Shown one piece after another: positions 1 through 10,491 of a stretch of DNA of 64,000 nt; position 1 is the first letter of the stretch; each line of letters begins with the position of its first letter. Under the pieces are notes generated by a model that searched no databases, was not told where the DNA came from, and saw nothing but the letters and a program-made list of their open reading frames with translations. Position numbers and translations under genes: made by a program. This stretch comes from Effrenium voratum. Its lineage: Eukaryota > Sar > Dinophyceae > Suessiales > Symbiodiniaceae. The stretch spans positions 739,072-803,071 of the forward strand of contig CAUJNA010000491.1 in assembly GCA_963377175.1 (NCBI GenBank), read 5' to 3'.

Positions 1-520
1 AAACTACCGAGATATTACCTCACAACAGCGCGAAATTTCCTCGATTTGCGACAGTTTGAGGGGTTTTCGGGGGCCTCCAAATTGTAGGATTAACTGAAAC
101 GACAGAACTCCTTGCGCAACGGAACCATTTAACTGGACGTCAGAATCGTCCAGATAGCGGCCTATGGCATTCAGCTAAATTCAACTGATTTGGGGGGCCG
201 ACCTTTTCAAGGGAAGACCCATGGGCAAGGTACTACCTTCCAACCCGCATATAGCCAACCAAGGCGTAAGGTGATGAACAGCAGCCAAATTGCACATGAT
301 TAGTTTGTCAAATCAACGGTGCAACTCATTTCAGAGGAGCATGTCACGCATGTCAGGCATGGCTTGACCACTGGCTGGCATGGGGGCCTGGGAAAAAACT
401 CTACAGCATGTCGATTTGCGGTCTGTTTCGTTTCGTAGACATGCGCCACACATATGGGACTTTCAGCCCCCGCCCACGAAAATGCTGCGCAGGTATACAC
501 AAATCACGTGCAGCGTGTCG

Positions 521-634
521 TTGTGAAAGTGGGTATGGGTCCAAAATAAACAGGAGGGGTCACGCAGGTTTTGGTCCATGTTTCCACTTACTAGGGTTCC
601 GTTTGGGGTACCTATTTTTGATCCGCAGCCAAGT
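521..634. mobile_element. Family F inverted-repeat element, copy F4
   Basis: Short element whose ends resemble the family F ends (GGGTATGGGTCC at the left, GATCCGCAGCC at the right). The interior (AAACAGGAGGGGT, CACTTACTAGGGTTCC) matches copy F5 at 35754-35862 at roughly four of five positions by eye. Probably a non-autonomous DNA element in an intron. Confidence 0.6.
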
Positions 635-798
635 CAGAAAATGAGGGCAATTCCCTTTTAACCCCTGACTTGGGGGGTCATTCCCCCCCTTTCAGATCAA
701 AATCCAAGGGAAAGTCAAAAAACCATCAACCATTTTGATGATACTTCCCGTTTGACTTGGGTGGTCACTCCCCCCTTTCACAGGGAGCCACTGGGTAC

Positions 799-906
799 CC
801 TCCCTCGCTCCAGGATGTGAATGGGATGGTTGGTGTGCATGCCCATGGTGCAGGAGTTCAGAGCCGTGGGGTCCAAGGCCTCCTGAGCCGCTTTAGACTT
901 GGGCTT
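799..906 (-). CDS. Unit L exon, unknown protein
   Basis: Minus-strand segment of about 108 bp with an open frame, nearly every third base G or C, containing ALDPTALNSCTMGMHTNHP. An AG acceptor lies just upstream (CCCAG) and the downstream edge is AGG|GTACCC, a normal donor. It is the last unit L exon seen before the window ends. I do not recognise the family. The plus-strand frame is also open for 65 codons but has much weaker third-position bias. Confidence 0.5.
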
Positions 907-1593
907 CTGGGTGGCTCAGCTTTCCGGGGCCAAACATATTCCTTCTGGATGTGACTTTTTTGGCTGTGTGTGGGGAGGAAAAAGATCGTTTTCCAAAAAG
1001 GCAAAGTCGAAAGATCGAGCAAATATAGCAGCCATGGCCAAAGATGGCAATGCTCAGCTGTGGGCTATGTGAAAGTGGTATGATAGCTTGGGAATGCAAA
1101 AAAAACAATTCAAACACCACGCAACACCCCCACCACCAAAAACACAACAACACAAGAAACACCTTGCCCACCCTGCCAAAATCGATCCTGAAAACGACGA
1201 AGTCCGCCCTTAAAACCCTTGAAGCCGTCAACACCAACAAGACCAACAGCCGTTTTGGACGGTGTGTCGGCACTTTGCGCGCGCACACACACACACGCCA
1301 TCGCGTCTTGTGGGCGTGCCTTCTGGCTTCTTGCGCGTGAACCTACTGTTTGACTGTTTGATGAGTGTATTTCGAAGCAGTGGCGGGCCAGTGTTCGAAT
1401 GGCAGGTTCTGGGAGCTCAGGCATGGCCCGACACTGCAATCTCTCGGAAGGAAGGTGGAGCCCAAGTCATTTTTGGGCCTGTCTCAAAGGGAGGCGGTTG
1501 AAACAATAAGCGAACCAACCCAGAGGCAAACCTGGTGTCCTGGTCTTCCAACGCCAAAAATGCGAAAACAAAACTTTCGAAACGGAGGAACTT

Positions 1594-1756
1594 CAAGGCC
1601 CCGCGAAAACGCTTCGTCCATCGCAGCCGTTTTTCCCCGCGCCTTGCCGGGGCAGGTGGCGTAGGAGCCGCCCCGCTGCAGGGATCTGGAGAACTGCCAG
1701 CTGCGGCGCTGGGAGTTGTAGGCCAGGAACTTCGAGGCGTCCGGCTTCTGATACAC
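1594..1756 (-). CDS. Unit L exon, unknown protein
   Basis: Best unit L exon. After the acceptor GGGGGACAG the frame reads VYQKPDASKFLAYNSQRRSW and continues through SRSLQRGGSYATCPGKARGK for about 54 codons, with G or C in almost every third position. The acceptor side abuts a repeat (family L, 1767-1862). The donor is unclear (near CTTGAAGTTCC). The composition, basic with one Cys, gives no domain assignment. The other five frames are open only with poor codon bias. Confidence 0.65.
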
Positions 1757-1766
1757 CTGTCCCCCA

Positions 1767-1862
1767 GACTTCCCGGAGACCTGCTGGGGAGACCAACCTT
1801 ACAACCCTTGACATGGTGTGTCCCTCAGAACCTGGGTGAACTATAATGTTTCACCAACCTTT
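1767..1862. mobile_element. Family L repeat, copy 1
   Basis: Shares CAGACTTCCCG, a CTG.TGGGGA block, TTACAACCCTTG and GTTTCACCAACCT with 2796-2960, in a different internal order or length. It lies directly upstream of the minus-strand exon at 1594-1756, so it occupies intron sequence. Boundaries are approximate. Confidence 0.45.
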
Positions 1863-2108
1863 GTGTTCTGCCTTGCCACCATCAGTGTCTCCCGGCCGCG
1901 CATAGCGGTGCCGAAAGCACCATCGAAAAGAGCCCTAGTCAGATTCTGGAATCACAAGCAGGGGAAACTTCAAAGTCCGCTGAGTGGAACTGGTGCCCCT
2001 CAGCCTATGTTGGAGCCAGCGAGGACCCCGGATGCCGTGAAGCAGGAGAGGCCGATGAAAGAGTTCGACCCCACATCAAAAAATCAAGGTACAGCTCCAC
2101 CCAGCTGA
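1818..2108 (+). CDS. Plus-strand ORF, uncertain
   Basis: A 96-codon plus-strand frame, protein-like in its second half (PMLEPARTPDAVKQERPMKE), while the minus strand is broken by several stops. Third-position bias is modest. It could be an exon of a gene on the opposite strand or a retroelement fragment, since the RNase H relic follows immediately. No acceptor or donor was identified with confidence. Confidence 0.25.
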   Translation: MSLRTWVNYNVSPTFVFCLATISVSRPRIAVPKAPSKRALVRFWNHKQGKLQSPLSGTGAPQPMLEPARTPDAVKQERPMKEFDPTSKNQGTAPPS

Positions 2109-2241
2109 CATGATTGCATCCAGCAGGGCGAGCGAGATTCCACTGCAGCAAAGCAATGCAAACCTGAGTCAGCCTGTCACGATCAATGGGCAAGAAAATC
2201 CCAGGACCTTCCGCATGCAGCGGCTGAAGATCATACGCCTC

Positions 2242-2798
2242 CTATGGGTCCACCACTTTTACCTGCACATTGAAACGCTTTTCTGCAACCTGAGGAATGT
2301 ACCTTTGATAAGTTTCCACGAGGGCGCGCTTGCCAGCTTGCGCCTTGAACGCACGCTGCATGCGCTTCACAAGGCTAGGTCTTGCCTCGTGGACTGCACG
2401 TTTGAATCGGCAACCCCGTTTAGCCACCCATGCTCACGTTGTGGCTCTGCAAGGCCCTGCCACTGTCCATGGGCCTTGGTTTTTGAGACCTCGACAGCGG
2501 AGCCCGGCTGCGCAATCAAGAGAGCAATCCTTCTCCACCAGTCCGCATTCGACTAATTGAGATTGACATGACACCCTCGAAGAAGCAAGCGCAGCCTTTT
2601 GACAAAAATGTCGTAGTCAGAGAAAATATGCACCTTCATGTAAAGTTCAAGAGCAACAAGACCGGCCATGATCTCAGCTCGCCCCGAACTCTGTGCAATG
2701 CCAGGCACAATGTGTTCCGCCACAACTTCACACTTGTACGCTGATGTACGTCGTACCACACTGAAACCGCTCAGACGCACCAAGGTATTTTTCATCAT
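2242..2798 (-). pseudogene. RNase H domain relic of a non-LTR-type retroelement
   Basis: Read on the minus strand, one frame runs from 2798 through AQSSGRAEIMAGLVALEL and VHIFSDYDIF, then an in-frame TAG near 2553, then continues as NADWWRRIALLI, VEVSKTKAHG and LNGVADSNVQ. This order matches the RNase H fold: acidic residue in GRAE, acidic residue in FSD, the KTKAH helix with its His, and the final Asp in NGVAD. A shift into a second frame then gives VKRMQRAFKAQAGKRALVE up to a donor-like CAG|GTAAAAG. One stop and one frame change suggest a decayed copy. RNase H of this type follows reverse transcriptase in many LINE elements, but no reverse transcriptase was seen upstream. Confidence 0.6.
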
Positions 2799-2960
2799 GT
2801 TTCACCAACCTGGAATAAGGTGGTTGGGGGGAGATTCCCCACATAAACCACCATTTGGGGTGAGGTCGTGTGAGGGCGTTTTAATTCACCCAGCAGACTT
2901 CCCGAGAGAGCCCTGTTGGGGAAACCTACTTTACAACCCTTGGTATGGTAGCAACAGGCT
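2796..2960. mobile_element. Family L repeat, copy 2
   Basis: Longer relative of 1767-1862, sharing GTTTCACCAACCT, CAGACTTCCCG, CTGTTGGGGA and TTACAACCCTTG. It directly adjoins the upstream edge of the RNase H relic. The interior contains a small inverted segment (GGTGGTTGGGGG / CCACCATTTGGG), which may be chance. Confidence 0.4.
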
Positions 2961-3199
2961 TCTTATGCTTTTTGTAACCCCTTACAACAAATGCCAAAGG
3001 AGTCTACGATTTTGCGGGCAACTCGCTGAATTCGCGAAATATTTGTTCCAAAACCAAGTGGTCAACTGATATAATTTGGTGCAACACCTGGAGACCCATC
3101 GTGTGGGGAAAATGCGTGAAGATAGCTTCAACAAGGCTCGCACACACATACCCACCCACTGTCCTTAACTTTCTCCCTTCCATTTGTCTTTCCCTCAGA

Positions 3200-3430
3200 T
3201 GAGCTGGACACCCCTACAGTATCTGGCATTCAATGCTGCAGAACAACACTACCCCAACCCGGTGGCCTCGAACGCAGCATTTGTGCGGGTGTTAGTTAAT
3301 TCAATCCCTCCCAGTCCGCCTAGTCAATTCATCAAGGAGTTCAGGAGCATGCGAAGCGCGCGGGCAAACATAAGGGGAGTGCAAAGGCTGCACAACTACG
3401 CACAAAATAAAGCAAAATGGCAACAATTGC
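3200..3430 (+). CDS. Plus-strand candidate exon, unknown
   Basis: A long pyrimidine tract ends in TTTCCCTCAG at 3199, a textbook acceptor, and the frame that follows starts ATGAGCTGG and stays open for about 95 codons (AAEQHYPNPVASNAAFVRV, RSMRSARANIRGVQRLHNY). The minus strand is interrupted by stops. This is one of few places where the plus strand is clearly better, so it may belong to an opposite-strand gene or a mobile element nested between unit L exons. No function recognised. Confidence 0.4.
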
Positions 3431-3439
3431 TTCAACCAA

Positions 3440-4130
3440 GCCAAATCTCTACACAACTCAACAGTATCTCATGCCTAATGCTGACATGACCAGGCCCAAC
3501 ACCTCAACATGGCCCTCAGAGAAAACACGAGACATGTAGCCTCTACAAAATGATTGACCAATTGCTGAACCCGTGTTATTGCAATTTACAAGGCCCAATA
3601 CACGAGTCTACAAAAAACATGTTTTCTACAACTTGGGTGCCCCGACCTGAGGCGTGACCCCCAACTCACCATTGAAAACAGCGATCTATAGGGAGGTCAT
3701 TCTGACCCAGGAAATGCACAAAGGGATCCATTTGGAGAGGTTCCTGATCTCAATACGTAACCAGCTCAGCTTCCCATCGGCTTCTGATACACCTGGCATG
3801 GGATGGGGCTTAATCCCGCCCAAAATGAGCAAAACAAAACAAAAACAGAGAGCCAAAAACCTAGGGAACGAACGCAAGCAACCAATCTGGCAAGAGGGAA
3901 CTGGGGATCTGAAACCCGTCTATTGAAAATTAAAAGGGAAGGCCGCCCCCCCACCTTCCAACCGCCAATTCAATCCACAAAATAAGCGGTGAGATCAATG
4001 CTCTTAGAATGCCTCCCACCGCCAAGCAAACTGCCACGAACAAAGGCCCTGCAATCTTTACAACAAAATTCCATAACCTGAAGATACAAAAAATGAATGC
4101 AGATGGTCCACCAGGATCCCCCCTGGCCCC
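3440..4130. other. No gene seen
   Basis: AT-leaning sequence without convincing coding bias. The 90-codon plus frame at 3654-3926 is low-complexity in its second half. The region includes an 18-base match (3779-3796) to the start of the 1594-1756 exon; see findings. Confidence 0.5.
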
Positions 4131-4222
4131 ATTATTTTACCATTGTCAAAGTCACCCCCTAAGTGGTAAAGGAAACAACCCCCATTTCTGACTTTGATAA
4201 CCCCTAGAAACGGTCAAAATGA
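4131..4222. mobile_element. Family H inverted-repeat element, copy H1
   Basis: Begins CATTATTTTACC and ends GGTCAAAATGA. The interior (AAGTCACCCCCTAAGTG, GGAAACAACC, TGATAACCCC) is nearly the same as 51988-52089, which preserves the full TIR CATTATTTT / AAAATAATG. A small non-autonomous element. Confidence 0.65.
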
Positions 4223-4244
4223 CCCCAGTCCCCAAGCAAAAGGA

Positions 4245-4313
4245 TCAAGTCGCTGCGGGCCGGCCATCCTGCTCTGTGCGTAGGTACTCCTCAGCTGCAG
4301 AGCGGCTGCTGAT
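4245..4313 (-). CDS. Possible unit L exon
   Basis: Short minus-strand segment reading ISSRSAAEEYLRTEQDG before a TGA. The SAAEE.LR motif resembles SAAEERLRASKG in the unit M exon near 24320, hinting at a shared module. Two other minus frames are also open over part of the stretch, and boundaries are not resolved. Confidence 0.3.
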   Translation of the reverse strand: MSSRSAAEEYLRTEQDGRPAAT

Positions 4314-4329
4314 TTTTTAGGCGTTCCCC

Positions 4330-5660
4330 CGCATCCTCAAACTTCCCCTTTTTAATATTGCCTCCAATTGGATCCGTCTCTCAAAAGTTGGCGTGATTCC
4401 TTATTTTGAAAAGTGGTTTTCAAATTCCGATTGCGCTTAAGCTGGGTCCCTTGATCAATCATTTATCCTTGAACGGGACACTCCCCCATTATTAAACCAG
4501 AGGTTGGTTAGTCCTGCTAACTGGGTCCCTGAAAGCGGCTGTATTTGGAGGGTTTGCCAAATTATGTTGGGTGGTTTGCGGATTTGATCCATCATTCAGA
4601 GAGAAATTTCGATGATTCCCCGGCTAAAATGGTGGTGCCTCATCCAAACCACAAATTAAGGGTAAGCTGCCGCAACCCCAAGTGCAAAACTGAGAGTTAA
4701 AGCAGACTTTCCTAACATGGCACCCGGTTCAATTACAACCAGTATAATCCAAGGATCAAGTGGATGCGTGGGAAAATGAACGGATTCCATGGGAAAATGA
4801 GTGGATTCCACGATTCCCAACAACCAAAATCCAACAGGCTTGTCGGTGAAGGAAAGCCGCGTCGAGCATGAAACACATGACTCATGGACAACCATGTGTG
4901 TTTTCCAAGGGGGCATGGACAAAACGGTTGTCAACCCAATTGACTTTTGGGTGGTCCCCCACTGTTCTCCAATTTTAGCCTCTCAAATCGCTGTTGAAAA
5001 ACCTCATTTCCATCCAATGGCCTTCGTAAAGGTCAAGGCCCTTTCGTGGGGGGGTCTTATCTGCTGGGGAGTTGGTGGGGTGACTCTGGGAAGAATTGGG
5101 GAGTGAACTGCTGGGAACTGAAACAGGCCCAAGAAAGAACAAAAACATTTCCCTGGCATTGACTCGGAGCAAAATCGATACAATCAGGGCCTCATCCTAG
5201 AGACAAACAAGGCTGAAACCAGTTGGCGGTTTAGAACATGAAAGCAAGGGGGGGGCACCCTGGAATCATTCAACCCGAGTTCCATTGTTGGATTACCCAA
5301 GGTAGATGCAAGCCCAGTCAATGGGAGACGTAAGACCAGGTGTGGTTGATTCCCTAGAACCTCCCACTCCCTGGGCGTCACCAAAACATTTTGGGTGACT
5401 AAATGTGTTCGAACACATCAGTTCCAAAGTCGGATGCTACATGGTTGTCCTTCGCACAACCGATCAGAACTCGTTCAATTCAAAACCTGGGTTCCCTATA
5501 TCTTTGGCTTCAACGTGGCCCCAAAAAGGAAGCCCACTTCAAGTCGGCAAAACAACACCAGCAATGCTGCAAAAAAAAAAAGGGAATCCCGCCTCACGAA
5601 GAGGACAAGAAGGAAGCAACCCACTGGAGGTCTAGGATCGACGCCACTCACAAAACCTGG
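4330..5660. other. No gene seen (intron or spacer)
   Basis: Mixed sequence with many short G or C runs. The minus frame at 5184-5384 (66 codons, HVLNRQLVSALFVSRM) is the only moderately protein-like stretch and has no coding bias. No repeats of the families named here were recognised. Confidence 0.4.
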
Positions 5661-5678
5661 CTCTTCTTTTTTTCTCAC

Positions 5679-5767
5679 CGCGGCGCGCCGTTGATGGAGG
5701 AGCTCCATGCCGCCGCCCCGAAGACGCACACCGCCGAGGGCGCCGCTGGCTCCGCCGGAGTCGCCAT
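5679..5767 (-). CDS. Unit L first coding exon (probable start)
   Basis: From ATG at 5767 the minus frame reads MATPAEPAAPSAVCVFGAAA and continues for 29 codons with a G or C third base in almost every codon, then meets the donor CCGCG|GTGAGAAAA at 5679. An upstream in-frame TGA and the good ATG context make it a likely N-terminal exon; the Ala/Pro-rich start is what many protist proteins show. Two other minus frames and two plus frames are open across this GC-rich block, so the frame choice rests on third-base bias. It gives unit L its direction, in tandem behind unit M. Confidence 0.5.
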
Positions 5768-5779
5768 GGGAGCCGTGCC

Positions 5780-7060
5780 ATGCGAACTTCCGGCCGAATG
5801 GAGCCCAGGAAGCCTTGAGTCTCAGCCCGGAAATAGAAAGGCGAAGGGTTTGGCACCTGGACGAACGCTGCAGCCAAATTGGAAAAAGCAAAAGGTCATG
5901 AGGTCGATTCGCTGTGGGACACTGAGTGGCGGATCCGTAAGAGCCATGTGGGTGTGTTAAAACAGGGGGAGCCTCCCAAAAAAAGTGGTTTTCCTATGAT
6001 TTGCGATTCCCCTACAAGCCAACTTGAAGAGGGTGCCCTCAACGAGAGACATGCGCCCTTGTGCCCATGCTGCTGGGGTCATAGATTCACAGAGTCATGT
6101 ATACCCACGTTGCATCTAGGGTTGAGTAAAGAGCCAAGGGCTAGGTATGTTAGAGGGCGAAAAAATATGGGTCCAAACTTAACTTGGTTGACGTTGAAAG
6201 GGAGAAACAAAATACATCTTAGCAGTTAAGTGGGGTTTCCCACTAAACCACAAAAAGCAAAATGTAAAATGTGTCCCAACAACCATGTTAATCCAACGCA
6301 CAAGGGGGTTAAAGGGCCTTGGGCTTGACATCAAGGGTGTACCCTTTTTAGGTTGACAAGGTCTCGGAAATTCAGGAGAAGGCCCCCGCAGCCATGAAGT
6401 GGGCAACACATTCCGATTCAATTGCGCGCGTTCTGCGTCATTCCGGCCGGTCACACGATGTCACACGTGGGTGTTCTCATTTGAGCCATGGTCAATGGAG
6501 TCAAAGCCTTATGATGTTTAAAATGGTAATGACCCTTTTTGCAAACACAACAAACTAACAAGGCGAGGCGCAACGCCAAGCATTGCCAATCTGGTGTTTT
6601 GACGTCTTTCCTCGCACGCCCCAGAAATGGTGGGCTTGTCATCACGTGCGTCGTCAAGACAAAAATGTGAAGGGGCACCTCACGATCGGAAGCAAGCAAA
6701 TCTGAGACTGCACATTGCCATCTATCAGATTTTATCCAGGTCTTGTTTTGCGCACTTGTTACCAAACAACTGTGAATGTAGATCAGTGCCTGAAGACTCA
6801 CCACCAAAGAGCACTGATCCAAGCCATGATTTGGGCCTTTTGTGGGGGAGTCATTGCTGAGTTTCCGTGAGCCTGTCACGAGAGGAAAGGCGTGGGCCCC
6901 ATCAGGTCTGTCTTGCGAGATATTGAGCGGGGGTCCTGCCTATAGTCCAAGATTTACAGACAAAGAAACAAACACGATCTTTAGATTTTTCCCCAACAGC
7001 TGAAAGCTTTGGGGTTTCAGCCCAGATAGGCTCCGGGGTGGTCCGGGGTGGCCCTGAGGT
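5780..7060. other. Spacer between units M and L; promoter region expected
   Basis: Lies between the stop of unit M (9620) and the start of unit L (5767). A 142-codon minus frame at 6451-6879 is the longest here but has no third-base bias, and its composition (Leu, Cys, His runs) looks like chance. No TATA-like box or spliced-leader-like string was recognised. Confidence 0.4.
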
Positions 7061-7062
7061 AA

Positions 7063-7246
7063 GGTTCCACGAGGGTTCCACCAGGGTTCCACCAGGGTTT
7101 TACCAGGGTTCCACCAGAGTTCCACGAGGGTTCAACCAGGGTTTTACCAGGGTTCCACCAGAGTTCCACCAGAGTTGCACCAGGGTTCCACCAGGGTTCC
7201 ACCAAGGTTCCACCAAGGTTCCACGAGGGTTTTACGAGGGCTGTGA
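7063..7246. repeat. 12 bp minisatellite
   Basis: About fifteen tandem copies of GGTTCCACCAGG with variants such as GGTTTTACCAGG, GGTTCCACGAGG and GGTTGCACCAGG. Both strands stay open through the array (GFHQGSTKV on plus, WWNPGGTLVEP on minus) only because the unit is a multiple of three. The same variant order (TTTTACC, TTCCACCAGA, TTCCACGAGG) occurs twice, suggesting a higher-order 60-70 bp unit. Confidence 0.9.
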
Positions 7247-7734
7247 GGTGTGAGCACTAAAAAGAGCACTGCATGCTGTTGGGGATATCACCTGAGCTTA
7301 TTTTGGAGGAATCTCTCTTCTTTTTGGATCCCAGTTTGGGGTCCCATGTCAATTGAAGAGAAATCAGGAAAATATGGCTGCCTGACTTTCTGTTTCTTGG
7401 AGTCATTGGAGTCAACACTGAGGCCAAACAAATGTCGGAACAACAGCATGTTGGTTTTCCTTTTGGATGCCGAATCAAGCTGTGGATCCGTGTTACAACA
7501 GTGCTACGGTGAAAACCTTAGATTAATTCGGCAACCTGACACGGGCGCCGTCTGTAACAGGTGGAGTCCAAACCAGAATGCATTCTGGAACATGGGGACG
7601 GCAACATAGTGCACGAACGGCAACTGAATCCATTGGCTCTTCATTGGGTCAAACTGCTCATGTTCACGCAACAGTTGGAAGCCCCGCTTGTTTTTGGGGG
7701 GATGGTTTGCACAGCAAGGGCGAACCCCACGGCA

Positions 7735-8110
7735 ATTTGCCCATCTGGTCTCTTCCCCAAAAGTTACTCAAGTTGAGGAACTCACGGAGCGAGTTGTGGA
7801 ACACGCACGTAAGGAAGCTCCTGGAGGCCCTGTTTGGAAAAATCGCGAGTATCGAACACTGATTATGAAGTGCGGCCAGTGGAGTCCATCCCACGGGCTT
7901 ACGTGTTGGAGGAGGTTGCCCCCAACACCAAATCTGGATTCCACAAAAAAGCGACGCATTTTCCCAGGGCAACCGGTTCGGGCGCCAGGCCATTGCCGCA
8001 GACCAGGCGATAGTTGCTGGAGCTGTACTGATCACACGCGGCGCCCCCGTGGTGCACCTGACGTTTTATTTTCTCGGGGCCTGGAGACACTTGGCAGTCT
8101 GATTGCCTAG
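7735..8110 (+). pseudogene. Frame-broken coding-like stretch
   Basis: Three adjacent plus-strand pieces in different frames look protein-like: VTQVEELTERVVEHARKEAP (about 7755-7860), then VESIPRAYVLEEVAPNTKSG (about 7875-7960), then AADQAIVAGAVLITRGAP (about 7990-8080). The minus strand has no comparable bias. Two frame changes without splice sites suggest a decayed gene or element copy rather than exons. No family recognised. Confidence 0.3.
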
Positions 8111-8119
8111 CTCCGCGTA

Positions 8120-9615
8120 TAAACCCATGATCCATGGCCATTTTGGACCCTTTAAAAGGGCTGATTCCTAAATCGATTAAGCCATGACTAACGACTAGTT
8201 AAACCATTCACTAGGAACTCATACCACGGGATTCATTTCTGGACGTTTTCATTCAGCCTTTGAATTCAATGGCTAGAATTGGGTGGTCACCGGCACGGGA
8301 AAGTATTTAAGGTGATTCTTTGGCCCCTCAAACTCCGAGCTTCCCATGGCCTCTTGGGCCAGGCGCGCAAGAATCATACGGGGGTTCCACCCTCAAACCG
8401 CTTCCCAAGGGCAAACTGAAGATGCTTAGACATGTATACACCCTCTATGGCGATGCCTACTAGAAAGACCTGCAAACATAGAGTCGGCTGGCGGGGTGCT
8501 TGAACACTAGATTGAGTCATAATTGGTGAGTGTTGAGTGAAGTTGCCGCTTAAAAAGTATCCAGAAAAGAAGCTTGAATGCACGCATCTCTGCCTCTGGT
8601 GAAGAGTGACTGTAAAATATCACCCATTGCTTGGGATGATTTATCCGTGGAAGCCGCTCTGAAAGAAGGAGTTCCAACATAAAGCAAGCATGTTCTACAA
8701 CACATCCGCACACCGCGGGGGAATATGGGCTGCAAAGTTGGAAAAAGTGTCCTCCCATCCAAGTAGCCAGGCTGGTTTCTGGCCGCCGATTTTGGAGGGA
8801 ATGCTATTCGGGGAGGTGAGCTTCAAAATGTTTAGGGAGAGAGCCTAAGGTCCCCATTCACCCTACAGGAATGGAAAGGTTCGGAAGGAGACTTCTTTTT
8901 CTGGACGCCTTTCCAAGGCCTGCCAAATATTTGCAAACTGGCGCTTTCGTCCCCGCCCCCAAGCAAAAGGACAGACCCAAAAATAGAAGAACAGATTCGC
9001 TAGGATCTTGAAAGGTCAACCTAGGACCAAACTCTGAAAGAAAGTGAGAAATTATGGGTGAATCAGCTAAGCGAGCGGCCGGGCCGGCCACCTGTTCAAT
9101 AAGGAACGATAGCTCGGCTCAAGAGTGTGGGAAACTGACAAAGGCAAAGCCCCGTGGTTCTCAGAAAGAAGGCGAAGCTAAAACAATGGAGATCAACCTG
9201 TGCAGCATCCCCTGATCTCTGAATAAGAGAGCATTTGCGGCAATGCCCCTTTGCCAATTCGGAATGGCAACCTTGCATCTGAAAACCACAAACTCAACTG
9301 GATATTTGGCAGGCATCTCCTTTCGGGCCCCTCTAAGAAATCAGGTGTTCAGAGCCGTAAAGCCCATCGCAGCCCTAGGGTGAATTCGCCAAAATCCTTT
9401 GAACGTGCGGAACTTGCTCTTGTCGGGTTGGCGCAATTCCTCCTGGCTTTGCAGCCATAGGGTCAGCGACCTTTTGGCAAAATAGATGGCCCTGACGGAA
9501 TCTTCCCAATCTGAACCAGTGCGATCGACTTCTAATCAGACCAGCCTAAGAAAGACACCCATGTTTGCAGTGTCCCCACCTTGTGGGGGAAAAACCGAAG
9601 CCCTTCACAGGGCGG
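8120..9615. other. No gene seen; unit M 3' flank
   Basis: Downstream of the unit M stop. Only low-bias ORFs of 60-85 codons in several frames. No family A-I element was recognised. Confidence 0.4.
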
Positions 9616-9619
9616 CGCG

Positions 9620-9728
9620 TTAGCGGCCGGGGATTTCGAGCCTGAGTGGCGCCGCAGACTTGGTCCTTGTCCACCAGAACGATTCCTCGTGCCCGAGCCC
9701 GAAAGGCGCATCCAGGACACCCCCAAGT
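9620..9728 (-). CDS. Unit M last exon with stop
   Basis: Minus-strand frame ending in TAA at 9620-9622, reading APFGLGHEESFWWTRTKSAA then PLRLEIPGR. Nearly every codon ends in G or C. The acceptor is not obvious; the upstream sequence is purine-rich (AAAAAGAAGAAAC). It follows the exon at 9849-10129 and gives the C-terminus of unit M. No family recognised. Confidence 0.55.
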
Positions 9729-9848
9729 TGGGTGTTTTTTTTGTTTCTTCTTTTTCTCTTTTTGTGTGTGTGCTTTTCTTCAAAACAGAGCAGCCCCGCA
9801 TACCTTGAAAACACGAAAACCCAAAGTCAACTAGGGGTGACGTGGCAC

Positions 9849-10129
9849 CCGGAAATGATGAGGGTGTCTGGCAGATCGACATCCTTGAGCCAGCAGCTCA
9901 AGTTGAGATGAACTTTGCCTTGCCCTTGGACTCCTGACACAAAAGAATGGCCGTTCATGGATGGCCATCTGCACTGAACATTGGTCGAAGTGTCTAAGGC
10001 ACGTGGAGCTTCTGAAGGGGGCTTGCAAACGCTGATCTTTACATCCGTGTCCACCGCCACGTGGCTCAGGAAGGGCTTCAGACACTTTCTTTCTCCTTGA
10101 CAACCCTTGGTATCCTTCCGGATGAACCG
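9849..10129 (-). CDS. Unit M exon, unknown protein
   Basis: A 281 bp exon bounded by the acceptor GATGCCAG|CGG and the donor TCCGG|GTGCCACG. The frame reads RFIRKDTKGCQGERKCLKPF, then VAVDTDVKISVCKPPSE, then VHLNLSCWLKDVDLPDTLI. It ends in phase 2. The alternating hydrophobic pattern (VAVDTDVKISV, KVHLNLSCWL) would suit a beta-sandwich module, but that is inference. It is one of the longest and clearest exons in the window. Confidence 0.65.
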
Positions 10130-10491
10130 CTGGCATCCCCGTGGCGCTCAACGGTACCTTCACCATTGTGATAGTTGCCATGTCTCGCTAGCCTGGGGAT
10201 CCGACCTACGCACAAAGCAGCCAAATGAGCGGCGTACTTTGTCATTATCATAGGGGACTACACAATTCAAAACGTAATTGTGCTCGGCTGATGCTATAAA
10301 TTGCGTTTACACCACGTCCTTGAGCAAATGGAGGGTTGGGAGCCGTGCTCGTGAGTATGCTGCTTTAGCGGTTGGATTAGTGTAAATGCCTTACAAAAGG
10401 ACTCAAGTCCACCAGCTGGTTCCAAACATTGGAACTAAGGGCTTGAGAACGAGAACAGGGTGCTTTGAAACCAAAAAAGGTCATTATCATT

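Noticed and set aside
7040..7250. CRISPR array
   Set aside because: Repeats are contiguous 12 bp units with no spacers; minisatellite.
8130..8160. Relic dinoflagellate spliced-leader sequence (GCCATTTTGG)
   Set aside because: Only about ten bases agree; too short to claim.
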